Positions 43,394-53,639 of a stretch of 64,000 bases of DNA are shown here, one piece after another. This DNA comes from Hypericum androsaemum. Taxonomy: Eukaryota; Streptophyta; Magnoliopsida; Malpighiales; Hypericaceae. Location of the stretch: assembly GCA_963995505.1 (NCBI GenBank), contig OZ023189.1:1067155-1131154 (forward strand), written 5' to 3'. Made by a program: the position numbers and the translations under genes. How positions within the stretch are numbered: the stretch's first letter is position 1; every line of letters starts with the position of its first letter. Below the pieces are notes generated by a model, which saw nothing but the letters and a program-made list of their open reading frames with translations, was not told the origin of the DNA and ran no database searches.

Positions 43394-43685
43394 GTCCTCC
43401 CCGCGGCGGCATGGGTGCATATCAGCCAACGCGATGGCCACCGACACACCGCACTTGGCACTGATGATCAGAATTGCGCTTGCATCAACCCACTTACTTA
43501 TGTATTAACCGATCAAAAAAGGAAACAATACATACCAGGTCTCGAAGGCGCTCCCATTTGGTGCTCTAGTGATAGCCACCACCTGCTTCCGCCGGTTTCT
43601 CATTTATTTATTTATTTATATTTCCCAAAATTGCAAGAACTTGCCGCCTCGTCCCAACTAAGCAAAGAAACATGGAAAGAAGTGA

Positions 43686-43764
43686 TTTGGCGGGAGCGGA
43701 AAGAACCTTTCCCGCGGAACTTCTGCTCGATTGGCCCGAATCACATCCACGGCCCAGTGGCCCA
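43686..43764 (-). promoter_or_regulatory. E2F-like and site II (GGCCCA) motifs upstream of the HMG-box gene
   Basis: TTTGGCGGGA (43686-43695) and TTTCCCGC (43708-43715) both fit the E2F consensus (TTTSSCGC or its complement). GGCCCA occurs at 43751-43756 and 43759-43764, which read TGGGCC on the gene's strand, the plant site II element. They lie about 290-370 bp upstream of the ATG. This combination is known from promoters of plant S-phase and ribosome/chromatin genes. The regulation itself is inference. Confidence 0.6.
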
Positions 43765-43937
43765 GCCCGTCATTTTTTTATTACTTCAACTAAAATTGTC
43801 TTGCATCATTAATATATGTAGTAGGTTTACTCGTTATTTTTTTCCGTAAAATTTTATTACCCATCAAAAAAATATCGCTTAATGTACACGAGTGTATTAT
43901 ACCAATAATCTATGTTAATATATAACTAAGATATTAG

Positions 43938-44309
43938 ATGCACTAAGTTAGATAAAACATATTACTTTTTGCCTAATTGTTCTCCTAATTGCACTCACCA
44001 ACTCCTCGCCTTGATGTCAGACTCTTGCAAAAATGTTATCAACGATTTTATGAACCGAATTTGATTTCTGTTTAGTCAATAAATCTGCGAAAAACCATAG
44101 CTGCTCGTTAATTAGTCATCGATATGCACTAAGTTAGATAAAATATATTACTTTTTGACTAATTGTTCTCCTAATTGCACTCACCACATCCTCGCCTTGA
44201 TGTCGACTCTTGCAAAAACGTTATCAACGGTCTTATGAACCGAATTTGATTTCTGTTTAGTCAATAAATCTGCGAAAAACCAAAGCTGCTCGTTAATTAG
44301 TCATCGGTC
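43938..44309 (+). repeat. 186-bp tandem duplication
   Basis: Two copies start ATGCACTAAGTTAGATAAAA at 43938 and 44124 and run to ATTAGTCATCG, with few substitutions. No gene overlaps them; the sequence is A+T-rich intergenic DNA. Confidence 0.92.
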
Positions 44310-44790
44310 ATGTTTGAAGATTTGCCAGTGTTACTGACAATTAAAAACTATTTACATACAATATACATAATTACCATATATATTGAAAATAATAAAAAAT
44401 TAGGGAGATATCAAGACTTCATTAATTTAATTAAAGATTTCAACTTTAAAGGTATTCCACAATATAAAAAATGACATGAACCCATCCATTTAATTGATGT
44501 CTCTCCATATTCAGTTTAAAAAAGAAGGCCAGATTCAATTCCGAAGCTCTATTTTTAATGAGAAATGAACATCGGGTTCAGTTATCCAATTACAAGGCCT
44601 AGTTTTCTTGGAAATATATATATCTCCTCTTGGAACTAAAATGCAGTAGACAATTTAAACATTTCCTAGAATAAACACCAAATATAATCTCCTATACATT
44701 TATAGCATTTAGTTCATGAGAATATTCAATTATTGGAAATTTTTTCACAATGGTTGAGATTTTGTCCCAAGTGATAATTTTTCCGTGGAC
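44310..44790. other. No feature recognised
   Basis: A+T-rich intergenic DNA between the 186-bp tandem duplication and Copia-5. No frame or repeat could be supported. Confidence 0.5.
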
Positions 44791-44795
44791 TTTAC

Positions 44796-45764
44796 TGTTG
44801 GAGAATTGGTTTTAACCAATGGAAGAGACTAGTCGAGTATAATTGACTGTATTAGAATTTGGGCCAGAGCTAATTAATTAGAAGTCAAACTAATTGGTTT
44901 TTGAGTATTTGTGTGATCAATACGAAGCTCATTGATAGAGTTTCGTAATGATATATAACACTTGCGAAAAATCAATTCTCGGTGTGAATAAAAAATTGGC
45001 TTAAAGGTGGTATGGCTGCGGGTTGCGGGATCATGGGTTGTGGAAATTGTTCCAGGGTCTTATCTTTTAGAGCTGGGCCGGATTTGTTGAAGCGATTCTT
45101 GGCCCAAAATCTGTTGGGCTTCCTACGGGACAAACCCACGTTCTAGAATCTTCTTCTCCTTGTGGCATTTGAATTTAAATTTTGAATTTTCGAAATTAAA
45201 TTTGGGCCAAAAAATGAGAGTAACGGCCAAGTTAATGTGAGATTTTTATGGTTTAGTAACCACCCATTTACTCACCTAGTTAATGAGCTAGTTAATGGCA
45301 AGAGTTAATACAAATTTGAATGTTGGAGGCCTAGGCTTCCTATAAAATGAGCCCTCCTCCACCATTCCAAATCACCCCCTAGCTCATACTCTTCCTTGAA
45401 CTTCATACTTCTCCCCCTCATTTGCATAGCATTTATCACATTCATAAGAGTCGGAGTTTTACGCCACCAAAGTTCGAAAGGTGTGCTATAGTGCTTCCTA
45501 TAGTACACGTGATTGGGCGTTGTACTTTGGGAACTCTCTTACCCACGAAGGCTTGAAGCATATAGGTGGGTAATAAGAGTTTAAGGGCACACGGTTAAAC
45601 TGTGGCCTTGTCCAGAATTCAATCCGAGGGTCACTACCTTGAAGACGACGTATTACACACTTAGCCCAAAGTGTGATCGTGATCATACTCTTACCCTCTT
45701 CTTTATTCTATATTTGCGATTTATTATATGTGCAAACCATATTTTTACTAATATTGTTCCAACA
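44796..45764 (+). repeat. Copia-5 5' LTR (969 bp)
   Basis: It begins TGTTGGAGAATTGG and ends CCAACA. It contains CCTATAAAATGAGCCC near 45338-45353, a likely TATA region, 0.4 kb before its end. Confidence 0.92.
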
Positions 45765-47106
45765 ATCTTAAACTCTTATAATGTCTTAATATTAGTAAGC
45801 TTTGGTTATCAATTATATGCAGTATTATTTTTTATCAAATTATATGCAGTATTATTGGTATAGAAGAAGAGTCTGTAGTACGTGAACATTATCTGTTCCC
45901 AATTGTCTTAATTATGTTGAATTGTCCAAGATTTTGTTTTTTCCGCTTAAATGGGAAAATAAGATTTGAATCGGAGAATTGAATAGGAAAAATGTTATAT
46001 TAATGATATCGTTATTATTTAACGCATGCACGTCAAATGCTAAAGGTTATCATGGCGCTTGCTTCTGTAAGAGAGCTTAACGACTAAATAATTGAATTAA
46101 CCTTTATAAAGTCGCTTGAACGTCTCTGAGTTAACTCACTTGTTTAATCTTTTTTTGTATGTGCCTACTGTTACGAATATAATATTGTCGTTGGAAATAG
46201 AATGGTGTCTTTGGAGCCACGAGGCGACAGAAACGTTGGAGTTCAAAGATTTATTACTCCGGGTTGGAATGTTTGGTAAGTTATTAAACTTAAATAATCT
46301 TTCCGATGTTGAAACTGGAAATTGGTATTTGATTGTTTCAAGGGTACGGTTACATTGTGATTTATTTAGTTTCAACGTGTTGACTGGCTTTACAATGAGG
46401 CCACACCTACTGTAACAATTTGATTGGAGTGTAAATTTAGATAATCATACGGGCGACCCACGATATGGTTTAACAGTTTCTTTGTTGATTTGGCCATAGC
46501 ATGTCTTAAGCTAGAGAATTTGTGGGTCTTCGGTTTTTTAGGCTCATAAACTAATTGTGCTATTGAATAGGACCTTAATGGTCCATTATTGGGTTCTGGA
46601 CAATAACGGGCATAACCATTATTGTAGACCATTTTAGTGGGAACCATTTTCTTGTGAATGGTCGTTTATTTATGGTTATTGGGTGTATACAATAACAATG
46701 ATGGGGAAAATATAGCATTTGCGTGGACTACTACCCAATTAAATAATTGAGTACGTTTCAAGTTTCATGCATCCATAACCGACTTCTCCGGTGATGACTA
46801 ATTGTATGGTCAAAAGAGTAAGTGTGCGGTCAAATATTCTATTTTGTTTTTACTTGTTGTCACCGATAATGGTGATTCCTATATGGAAAAAATAATTAAG
46901 TTCAATTTTATAATCTGGTAGTTTTTAATTGGACGGTCAGTGAAGATGGACAGGCCAATTCACACCGGTTATAATTTGGGCTTCAATAGATTGAGCATAT
47001 TTCCCACACTTAAATCAATTTGTAAAATTGATAAATTCATGTTAAGTTATTAATTGATAAATTGTTTAAAGCTTTATTATATTTGTTATATATTTGTGAT
47101 ATATAA
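45765..47106 (+). other. Copia-5 leader region with a short tandem repeat
   Basis: This unusually long stretch of 1.3 kb lies between the 5' LTR and the gag start. AATTATATGCAGTATTATT occurs twice (45811 and 45839). The frame at 46116-46415 shows no domain. It may include a later insertion or captured DNA whose ends I could not find. Confidence 0.45.
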
Positions 47107-49657
47107 ATGGTTGAGGTGAACTCCACCAACAATGTGAACGTCGAGGTTCCGGTTGTGAGTGCTAGCGACGCTGAGGTCGTGATGCCGGTTCTGAGAAATC
47201 CACTGTCGTTTTCTCAATTTGAGAATTAGAAAAAAAGTTTGAGGGTAGTGGTTTGAAGTGGTGGCAATAAATGATGATGCTCTTCTTGACTACCTTGAAT
47301 TTGACTTGGTATCTCAAAGAGAGTAAACCCGAGGAGGATGTTAGAGATCTTCATAAGATTCTTATCCGTGATGTCCTCCAAGTGGTAATGGTGATTGAAA
47401 GATTACCGCCATATTGGAAGGACTTCAAGATGTACCTCAAATATAAGAGGGAGGTGATGAGTCTCGAGGACCTTTTGAGAAGGTTGCATATCGAGTAAGA
47501 TAACCGAAAGATTGAGAAGAAACTAAGTGACATGGTTGCCAAGACCAGTGTGGTTGAGGTAGGTGGAACTCCCGTGGGAATTAGCAGAAATACTCTAATA
47601 ATTCTGAGGGAGATGCTCATAATAAGAGCTTCACCAATACCTTATTTGTTTGCAGCAAAGCTAGCCTTGGAGCTAAGGGTTGCTACAAATATTATGCCGC
47701 TGAGGGCAAGAATTAGAAGGGTGCTCGTGCTAATGTCGATGAGACAAGCTCGAGCTTCGACATTGATGACATGAACCTCACAGTTCTTGTGTCGAGGTGA
47801 ATTTTGGTGGACACAGGGGCCGCGCATCAAATTTGTGCGAACAAATAGATGTTTAAGACCTATCAACCAGTGGATGATGAGAATTGCTAAAAGAAAAGCT
47901 TGGCAGTTTCCAAGGTTGAAGGCAGAGGGATGGTTGTGCTCAAGGTAACCTCGGACAAGAGCTGACCGATGTGTTGCATGTATCTGAAATTTGGAAGAAT
48001 CTAGTCTCTGGAGTTGTGCTTGACAAGAAAGACTTTCAACTCGTGTTTGAGTTGGAAAAAGTTGTTCTGTTGAAACGCGGAATGTTTATTGGGAAGGATT
48101 ATTTTTGACCAATATCTTCAAAATGAGTGAAATGACTTTAGCCTCTAAGGCAAAGTCTAATACTTAGATTGATGAAAGTGCAACCTACGAGGTTAGCACT
48201 AGTACATCTGTAATGAATGCTGAGGAAATGCAAATTTTGCATATTCTCGTGAGTCATTACAATTGTGGAGTGGTAGATTAGGTCATGTGAATTATAAGTC
48301 TTTACAAAGGCTTATATACCTAAACCTATTATCCAAGTCAACATCGATCTTAAATACAAGTGCGAGACTTGATCGATGATTGTACAAGAGATTGCTATGT
48401 CTACTTGATGAGAAATAAAGACGAAGCAATAGATTTATCATTCACTATAAGAATGAAGTCGAGAACCAACTTGGGAAGAAGATCAAGAATCTTCCAAGTT
48501 GTTGGGGAAGCAATAATTTCGGCCAACTATGTACTCAATAAAGTATAGCACAAAAGTTGGATAAAATTCCTTATGAATTGTGGAAAGGTCATGTACCGAG
48601 CTACAAATTCCTAAGGGTTTGGGGATGTCTTGCTAAGGTTCTGATCCCACAACCTAAAAGGACAAAGATAGGACCCAAGACAGTGGATTGTGTGTTTTAT
48701 CAGTTATGCACAAGATAGTGTTACATACCGATTCCTATTACATAAGTCAGACAACTCTGATGTCCATGTGAATACTATTATTGAAACCTCAATCAGAGGT
48801 TGACAGTCAAGTTGACCAAAGTGGGAGTAATGTGGGGGGAGAGAAACCTCGAGATGAAGATGGAAAACCTAGATATGAGAAAAGGGCAAGGAAAAAAATC
48901 TTTGGATTAGATTTCCTAACTTATCTTTAGAGAAACATCCAATAACCTACAAAGAGATAATGTCTTCTACAGACTCTGCTCTTTGGAAGGAAGCGGTAAA
49001 TAGCAAGATAGAGTCTATCTTGCATAGTCATACTTGAGAACTAGTGGATCTACCTCTGGGTAGTAACTCACTAGGCCACAAGTGGATCTTCAAGAAGAAG
49101 ATAAAGTTGGATGGTACTGTGGATAAGTACAAGGCTAGACTTGTAGCTAAAGGCTACAAGCAAACCGAGGGTGTTGATTATTTCGAGCGGATATTTAGAC
49201 GCGAACTGGATCTCGGACTCCAAGAATATAAAATTCATGAGCGGATATATATTCACAATTGGAGGAGAAGCGGTCTCGTGGAGGTCATGCAAATAAACTT
49301 GCATTGTTAGATCAACTATGGAATCAAAATTCATAGCATTGGATCTAGCAGCTGAAGAGCCAGATTGGCTCCGAAATTTCTTAGAGGATATCCCGATGTG
49401 GTCAAAACCAGTGCCTCCTATTAGTATGTACTGTGATAGTTAGTCAGCTATTGGAAGAGCACAAAACAATGTGTATAATGGAGTCTAGACATATACGTCG
49501 TAGACATAAATTCATGAGAATGTTATTGAGAACGGTTGTGATATCTTTAGACTATGTAAAGTCAAAAGAGAACATCGCGCATCCATTAACTAAAGGTCTA
49601 ACGAAAGACCTAGTGGAGGTATCATCGAGGAAAATGGGATTAAAGCCCACGAAATGA
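47107..49657 (+). pseudogene. Copia-5 gag-pol remains
   Basis: Gag starts at ATG 47107 (MVEVNSTNNVNVEVPV) and breaks up at once. Recognisable pieces are MMMLFLTTLNLTWYLKESKP (about 47271), ERLPPYWKDFK and MSLEDLLRRLHIE (about 47395-47495), the protease motif VDTGAAHQICANK (about 47807), LGHVNYKSLQRL (about 48280), integrase pieces FIDDCTR-like and YELWKGHVPSYKFLRVWGC (about 48360-48640), and the RT start [20 protein letters not shown] (about 49125-49185). The frame then jumps straight to RNase H (WISDSKN near 49207, [13 protein letters not shown] near 49311, SRHIRRRHK near 49487). The RT palm with its YVDD motif is absent, so roughly 280 codons are missing. Many stops are present. Confidence 0.88.
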
Positions 49658-50169
49658 CCTAAATCCATGATGGCAACCCAACCTGGATCGTAAACCCCGA
49701 TCTGCAGGTTCAATGGGATAACCAAATTGTGAGGCTAGGGTCGAACAAAATACTCAAAAAATTGAGTTCCCTACCTATTCCTGTAAGTGGGGTGTGGCAG
49801 GATACTCCTTATAAGAGATCACCTATATCGAATGTGAAGGGGCCGCTTCTATGAGATAAGTTAATGGCTAAATCTCTAGAGCATTCGATGAAGTTTCCAA
49901 GGCAATCCAGGGCCAAAATAGACACAACTGAAAGAACTGAGTAGTGGTTGAGAAGGAGTTGTGTGAGTACCTTTGTCTTGGTATACATAAAATGCCGAAC
50001 AGTTCAAGGCATTGCATCCACTGGTTGGCAAGTATATCCGAAGGTATTTTACTAAAGAAGGTTCAAGGCTTTCGACTACATTTTCTGATGCAACAAATTC
50101 TCGCAGAACCCCAAGTTGCATGTAGCATTGGTAGGCTCATATCATATTAGCCATTTTCATGTGGGGGAT

Positions 50170-51136
50170 TGTTGGAGAATTGGTTTTAACCAATGGAAGA
50201 GACTGGCCCAGTACAATTGACTGTATTAGAATTTGGGCCAGAGCTAATTAATTGGAGGTCACACCAATTAGTTTTGAGTGTTTGTGAGATCAATACGAAG
50301 CTCATTGATAGAGCTTCGTAACGATATATAACACTTGTAAAAAATTAATTCTCGGTGTGAATGAAAAATTGGCTTAAAGGTAGTATGGCTGCGGGTTGCG
50401 GGATCGTGGGTTGTGGGAATTGTTCCAGGTTCTAGGGTCTTATCTTTTAGAGCTGCGCCGGACCTGTTGAAGTGATTCTTGGCCCAAAATCTGTTGGATT
50501 TCCTCCGGGACAAACCCACGTTCTAGAACCTTCTTCTCCTTGTTGGCATTTGAATTTAAATTTTGAAATTTTGAAATTAAATTCGGGCCAAGTTAATGAG
50601 AGTAACGGCCAAGTTAATGTGAGATTTTTATGGTCTAGTAACCACCCATTTACTCACCTTGTTAATGACAAGAGTTAATGCGGATTTGAATGTTGGAGGA
50701 CTAGGCTTCCTATAAAATGAGCCCTCCTCCACCATTCCAAATCACCCCCTAGCTCACACTCTTCCTTGAGCTTCATACTTCTCCCCCTCATTTGCATAGC
50801 ATTTCTCACATTCATAAGAGTCGGAGTTCTACGCCACCAAAAGTTTGAAAGGTGTGCTATAGTGCTTCCTATAGCACACGTGATTGGGCGTTGTACCATG
50901 GGAACTCTCTTACCCACGGAGGCCTGAAGCATATAGGCAGGTAATAAGAGTTTAAGGGCACACGGTTAAACTGTGGCCTTGTCCAGGATTCAATCCGAAG
51001 GTCACTACCTTGAAGACGACGTATTACACACTTAGCCCAAAGTGTGATCGTGAGCATACTCTTACCCTCTTCTTTATTCTATATTTGCGATTTATATATA
51101 TGTGCAAACCATATTTTTACTAATATTGTTCCAACA
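50170..51136 (+). repeat. Copia-5 3' LTR (967 bp)
   Basis: It is colinear with the 5' LTR. Observed differences include a short substitution cluster near 50206-50260 and a deletion near 50655. It is followed by the TSD TTTAC. Confidence 0.92.
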
Positions 51137-51141
51137 TTTAC

Positions 51142-51509
51142 AAGGTTCACTTTTTTCTCATAGATTTTATTGATATACAATTTATTAAAAAATCAATAAT
51201 TTAAATAATTATTTATTTGTATGACATAATTACCATAAAACTATTCTGGAGCGGGAAGCATTTTCCATGAGAAAGAATAATTTTTATTTATACGTGACTA
51301 ATTTTAGACTACTATCACACCATCCTCAATAATTTATCCTCTGCGCGTGCTTTATTTTTCAGCTGTACTGACTCGAAAAGTTTATCTCGAGTAGATTTAA
51401 TTGATATTATTTGATATCTTAATAACTAATGTACCGAATTATATATAATTAAATCGAGTAAAATGTTTGAAATGTTATAAACCTCTCAACAAATTTGCAT
51501 GTTTAAATA
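51142..51509. other. Host DNA between Copia-5 and the Tat-type gypsy element
   Basis: A+T-rich, no gene seen. It ends at AAATA (51505-51509), the expected left TSD of the gypsy element; the matching copy lies beyond the window. Confidence 0.5.
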
Positions 51510-52589
51510 TGTTGCGGGGAAAAGAGAACAAGTAACCTGAGACGGATCCGGAGTGGTCGTCCCAAGGTCGGTCTAAAGCTATGCTAGGCTACCGGCCATG
51601 CTAGGCTACATACTAAGGAAAAACGATAAAGATAGAAGAGTAGTTGTGTTGTTCATCTCCGTTCTCTTGCCCAAGCCCTCCTTATATAGAGTGCCTTGAC
51701 CTAACCTCCGCGCCTTCAGAATAGAAAATCCTAAACCGCTTCCAAGACCTTCGGCTCCAAGTCTCAATCCCGAGAGATCCGCTTCAAGTTATTTGTTCCT
51801 AATATGACGGGATCCCCTCGGCTCAGTATAAGCCATCTTCCTTCAATGAGCAGATCCCGTCCTCGAATAGAAAGTTTCAAAATGTGACAACCAAGCGATC
51901 GTGGCCTAAAGAGGAACTTACCAAGTCTCACCAAACATTGAGAATCCCGGCTCAACTTAGGAAAATATAGATTGGCTTGCCCTTCTCGAATCCTCCACAC
52001 AAAACCTCGTCTCAAGTCCGTTATCACCCAAGATGGGCATCTCGCCAAGCCCAAAATGAATCCCAAAACGGGCTTAAACTGACGACCTCTTCAACCAAAA
52101 TAGACCTACTCTCAGGATCATCTTCCCGCCTACGAAGGTCGAATAAGCTTTCCGCTCAGGCGCAAGTTGGTTTCTCACCTTCGGCTTCTTGCTTTAGGCT
52201 TCTCGCTCGGCCTCTCGCTCAGCTCCTCACTCAGCCTCTCGCCGTAGGCCTCTCACTCGGCTCCTCGCTCGTGCCTCCTACCGGCCTCTCGCCTATTTGA
52301 GTCGGACGAGTTTCTCGATAGGACTCAGCCATGTGGGCGAGAGGAGCCTCTCGCTCGGGCTCACCAACATGAGCGAGAAGAATCTCTCGCTCGGTCTCGC
52401 CTACGAGGGTGAGAGGAGCCTCTCGCCTGGCTCACCAACGTGAGCGAGAAGAATCTCTCACTCGGTCTCGCCTAAGAGGGCGAGAGGAGCCTCTCACCCG
52501 GGCCCCACGTACCAACGAGCCTGAGCCAATTCCCGCACATCTGGAGATAGATCGTCGTCACTCTGAGACATTAATTTTGTGCTCCAACA
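51510..52589 (-). repeat. Tat-type gypsy 3' LTR (1080 bp)
   Basis: It begins (plus strand) TGTTGCGGGG and ends GCTCCAACA, so it is a TG...CA repeat. On the plus strand about 52330-52500 holds two to three tandem copies of a unit of about 68 bp (GGGCGAGAGGAGCCTCTC, then GAGCGAGAAGAATCTCTC). Each unit is rich in GCGAGAG/CTCTCGC and can fold on itself. Confidence 0.88.
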
Positions 52590-53380
52590 ATGCCCCACCT
52601 ACGTCAATAGTTCGAGGCGTCCATTCCGAGAAATGTTGATGTGTTTCCCTCCGAATTTTCAAGCTTGGACCAAACTTGATTCCTTTGAATTTCAACCTTC
52701 CCTCTTTGACTTGGTGGGCCCCAAAGATACCATTGACTTAGTCTAAAGAGAACAAAGCTTCTCATTCTCTTCACATTCTCACCACTCTTCATTCCCCAAC
52801 CTTCACCATGGAAATCAAAGCTTGGCCTCCATTCCTCTTTTCTTAACAACTCTTACTAGAATTTGAATGACTCCTCCATTTCCAAAGTTTCCAAGGTGTG
52901 TTTAATCTTCAAAGTAAGTTTCCCTCCTTTTTCCATTATGCTTGTAAACAAAAATATGAAAGTAGCTTACTTCTTGGTCAAATCTTACAACTTGTAGGAG
53001 GACTTATTTGCTTTGGACTAGAGTTGCCCTCCACCTTTTGGAGGCTTGCAAATCTCTTGTACTCCTTTTGGCTCGCTTCTAACTCTCCTTCAAGGTATGT
53101 TTCCAAGCTTTAACACTTGCACACCAAGTGTTTGTGAAAATGCCAAACCCACCATTTTGCACTTCTTCCCATTGGCTTTTAAACTTGGGGTAATTCCATA
53201 GTTTAGACCTTGATCTAGGAGAATGCACCACACGAGTCTTACCTTCCATCATGAACCAGCGTCGGTTCACCAATTCCCCTACACACTTCAGATAAAAGCT
53301 CAATATATCTCGCCTAGGTAGACTCGGCCTTAGTGACCCGAGTTAGGCTCGTCCGAACGGCCCACGACGAGCTTGGTCTC
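52590..53380. other. Spacer between the Tat 3' LTR and the antisense ORF
   Basis: No coding sequence is recognised. On the plus strand this is the upstream region of the antisense ORF. It contains pyrimidine-rich stretches and CTCAATATATCTCG near 53308-53321 that could act as promoter elements (weak inference). Confidence 0.4.
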
Positions 53381-53384
53381 CCTT

Positions 53385-53545
53385 GCTCGACTCGAGGCGA
53401 GCAAGCACTCTCGCCAGTAGGCTTCGCCCACTAGGTTCGAGGCGAGAAAGCACTCTTGCCGGTAGGCTTCGCCTGCTAGGTTTGAGGCGAGAAAGCACTC
53501 TCACCCATAGGCTTTGCCCGCTAGCAGTCCGAGGTGAGAGATCAT
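53385..53545. repeat. Three imperfect ~55-bp tandem repeats upstream of the antisense ORF
   Basis: Units of the form GAGGCGAGMAAGCACTCTYRCC then TAGGCTTYGCCYRCTAGG follow one another. They resemble the GCGAG-rich repeats in the adjacent LTR in composition. Confidence 0.75.
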
Positions 53546-53639
53546 TCGCGTTGGCCCAATAATCCAAAGCGAGTAAACGGGTGTTCCCACCGTCCTTTTA
53601 ACATCGTCTTTGCTAATCCCTATTTGTTTAATGATGCTA

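Larger units (their letters stand above)
44796..51136 (+). mobile_element. Copia-5: Ty1/copia element that has lost the RT core
   Basis: The LTRs are 44796-45764 (969 bp) and 50170-51136 (967 bp), beginning TGTTGGAGAATTGG and ending CCAACA. An exact TSD TTTAC lies at 44791-44795 and 51137-51141. The polypurine tract CATGTGGGGGAT directly precedes the 3' LTR. No clean primer-binding site follows the 5' LTR; the nearest resemblance is TTGGTATAGAAG near 45855. The interior is a decayed gag-pol with stops, frameshifts and large deletions. The LTRs look roughly 5% diverged by eye, so the insertion is not recent. Confidence 0.93.
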
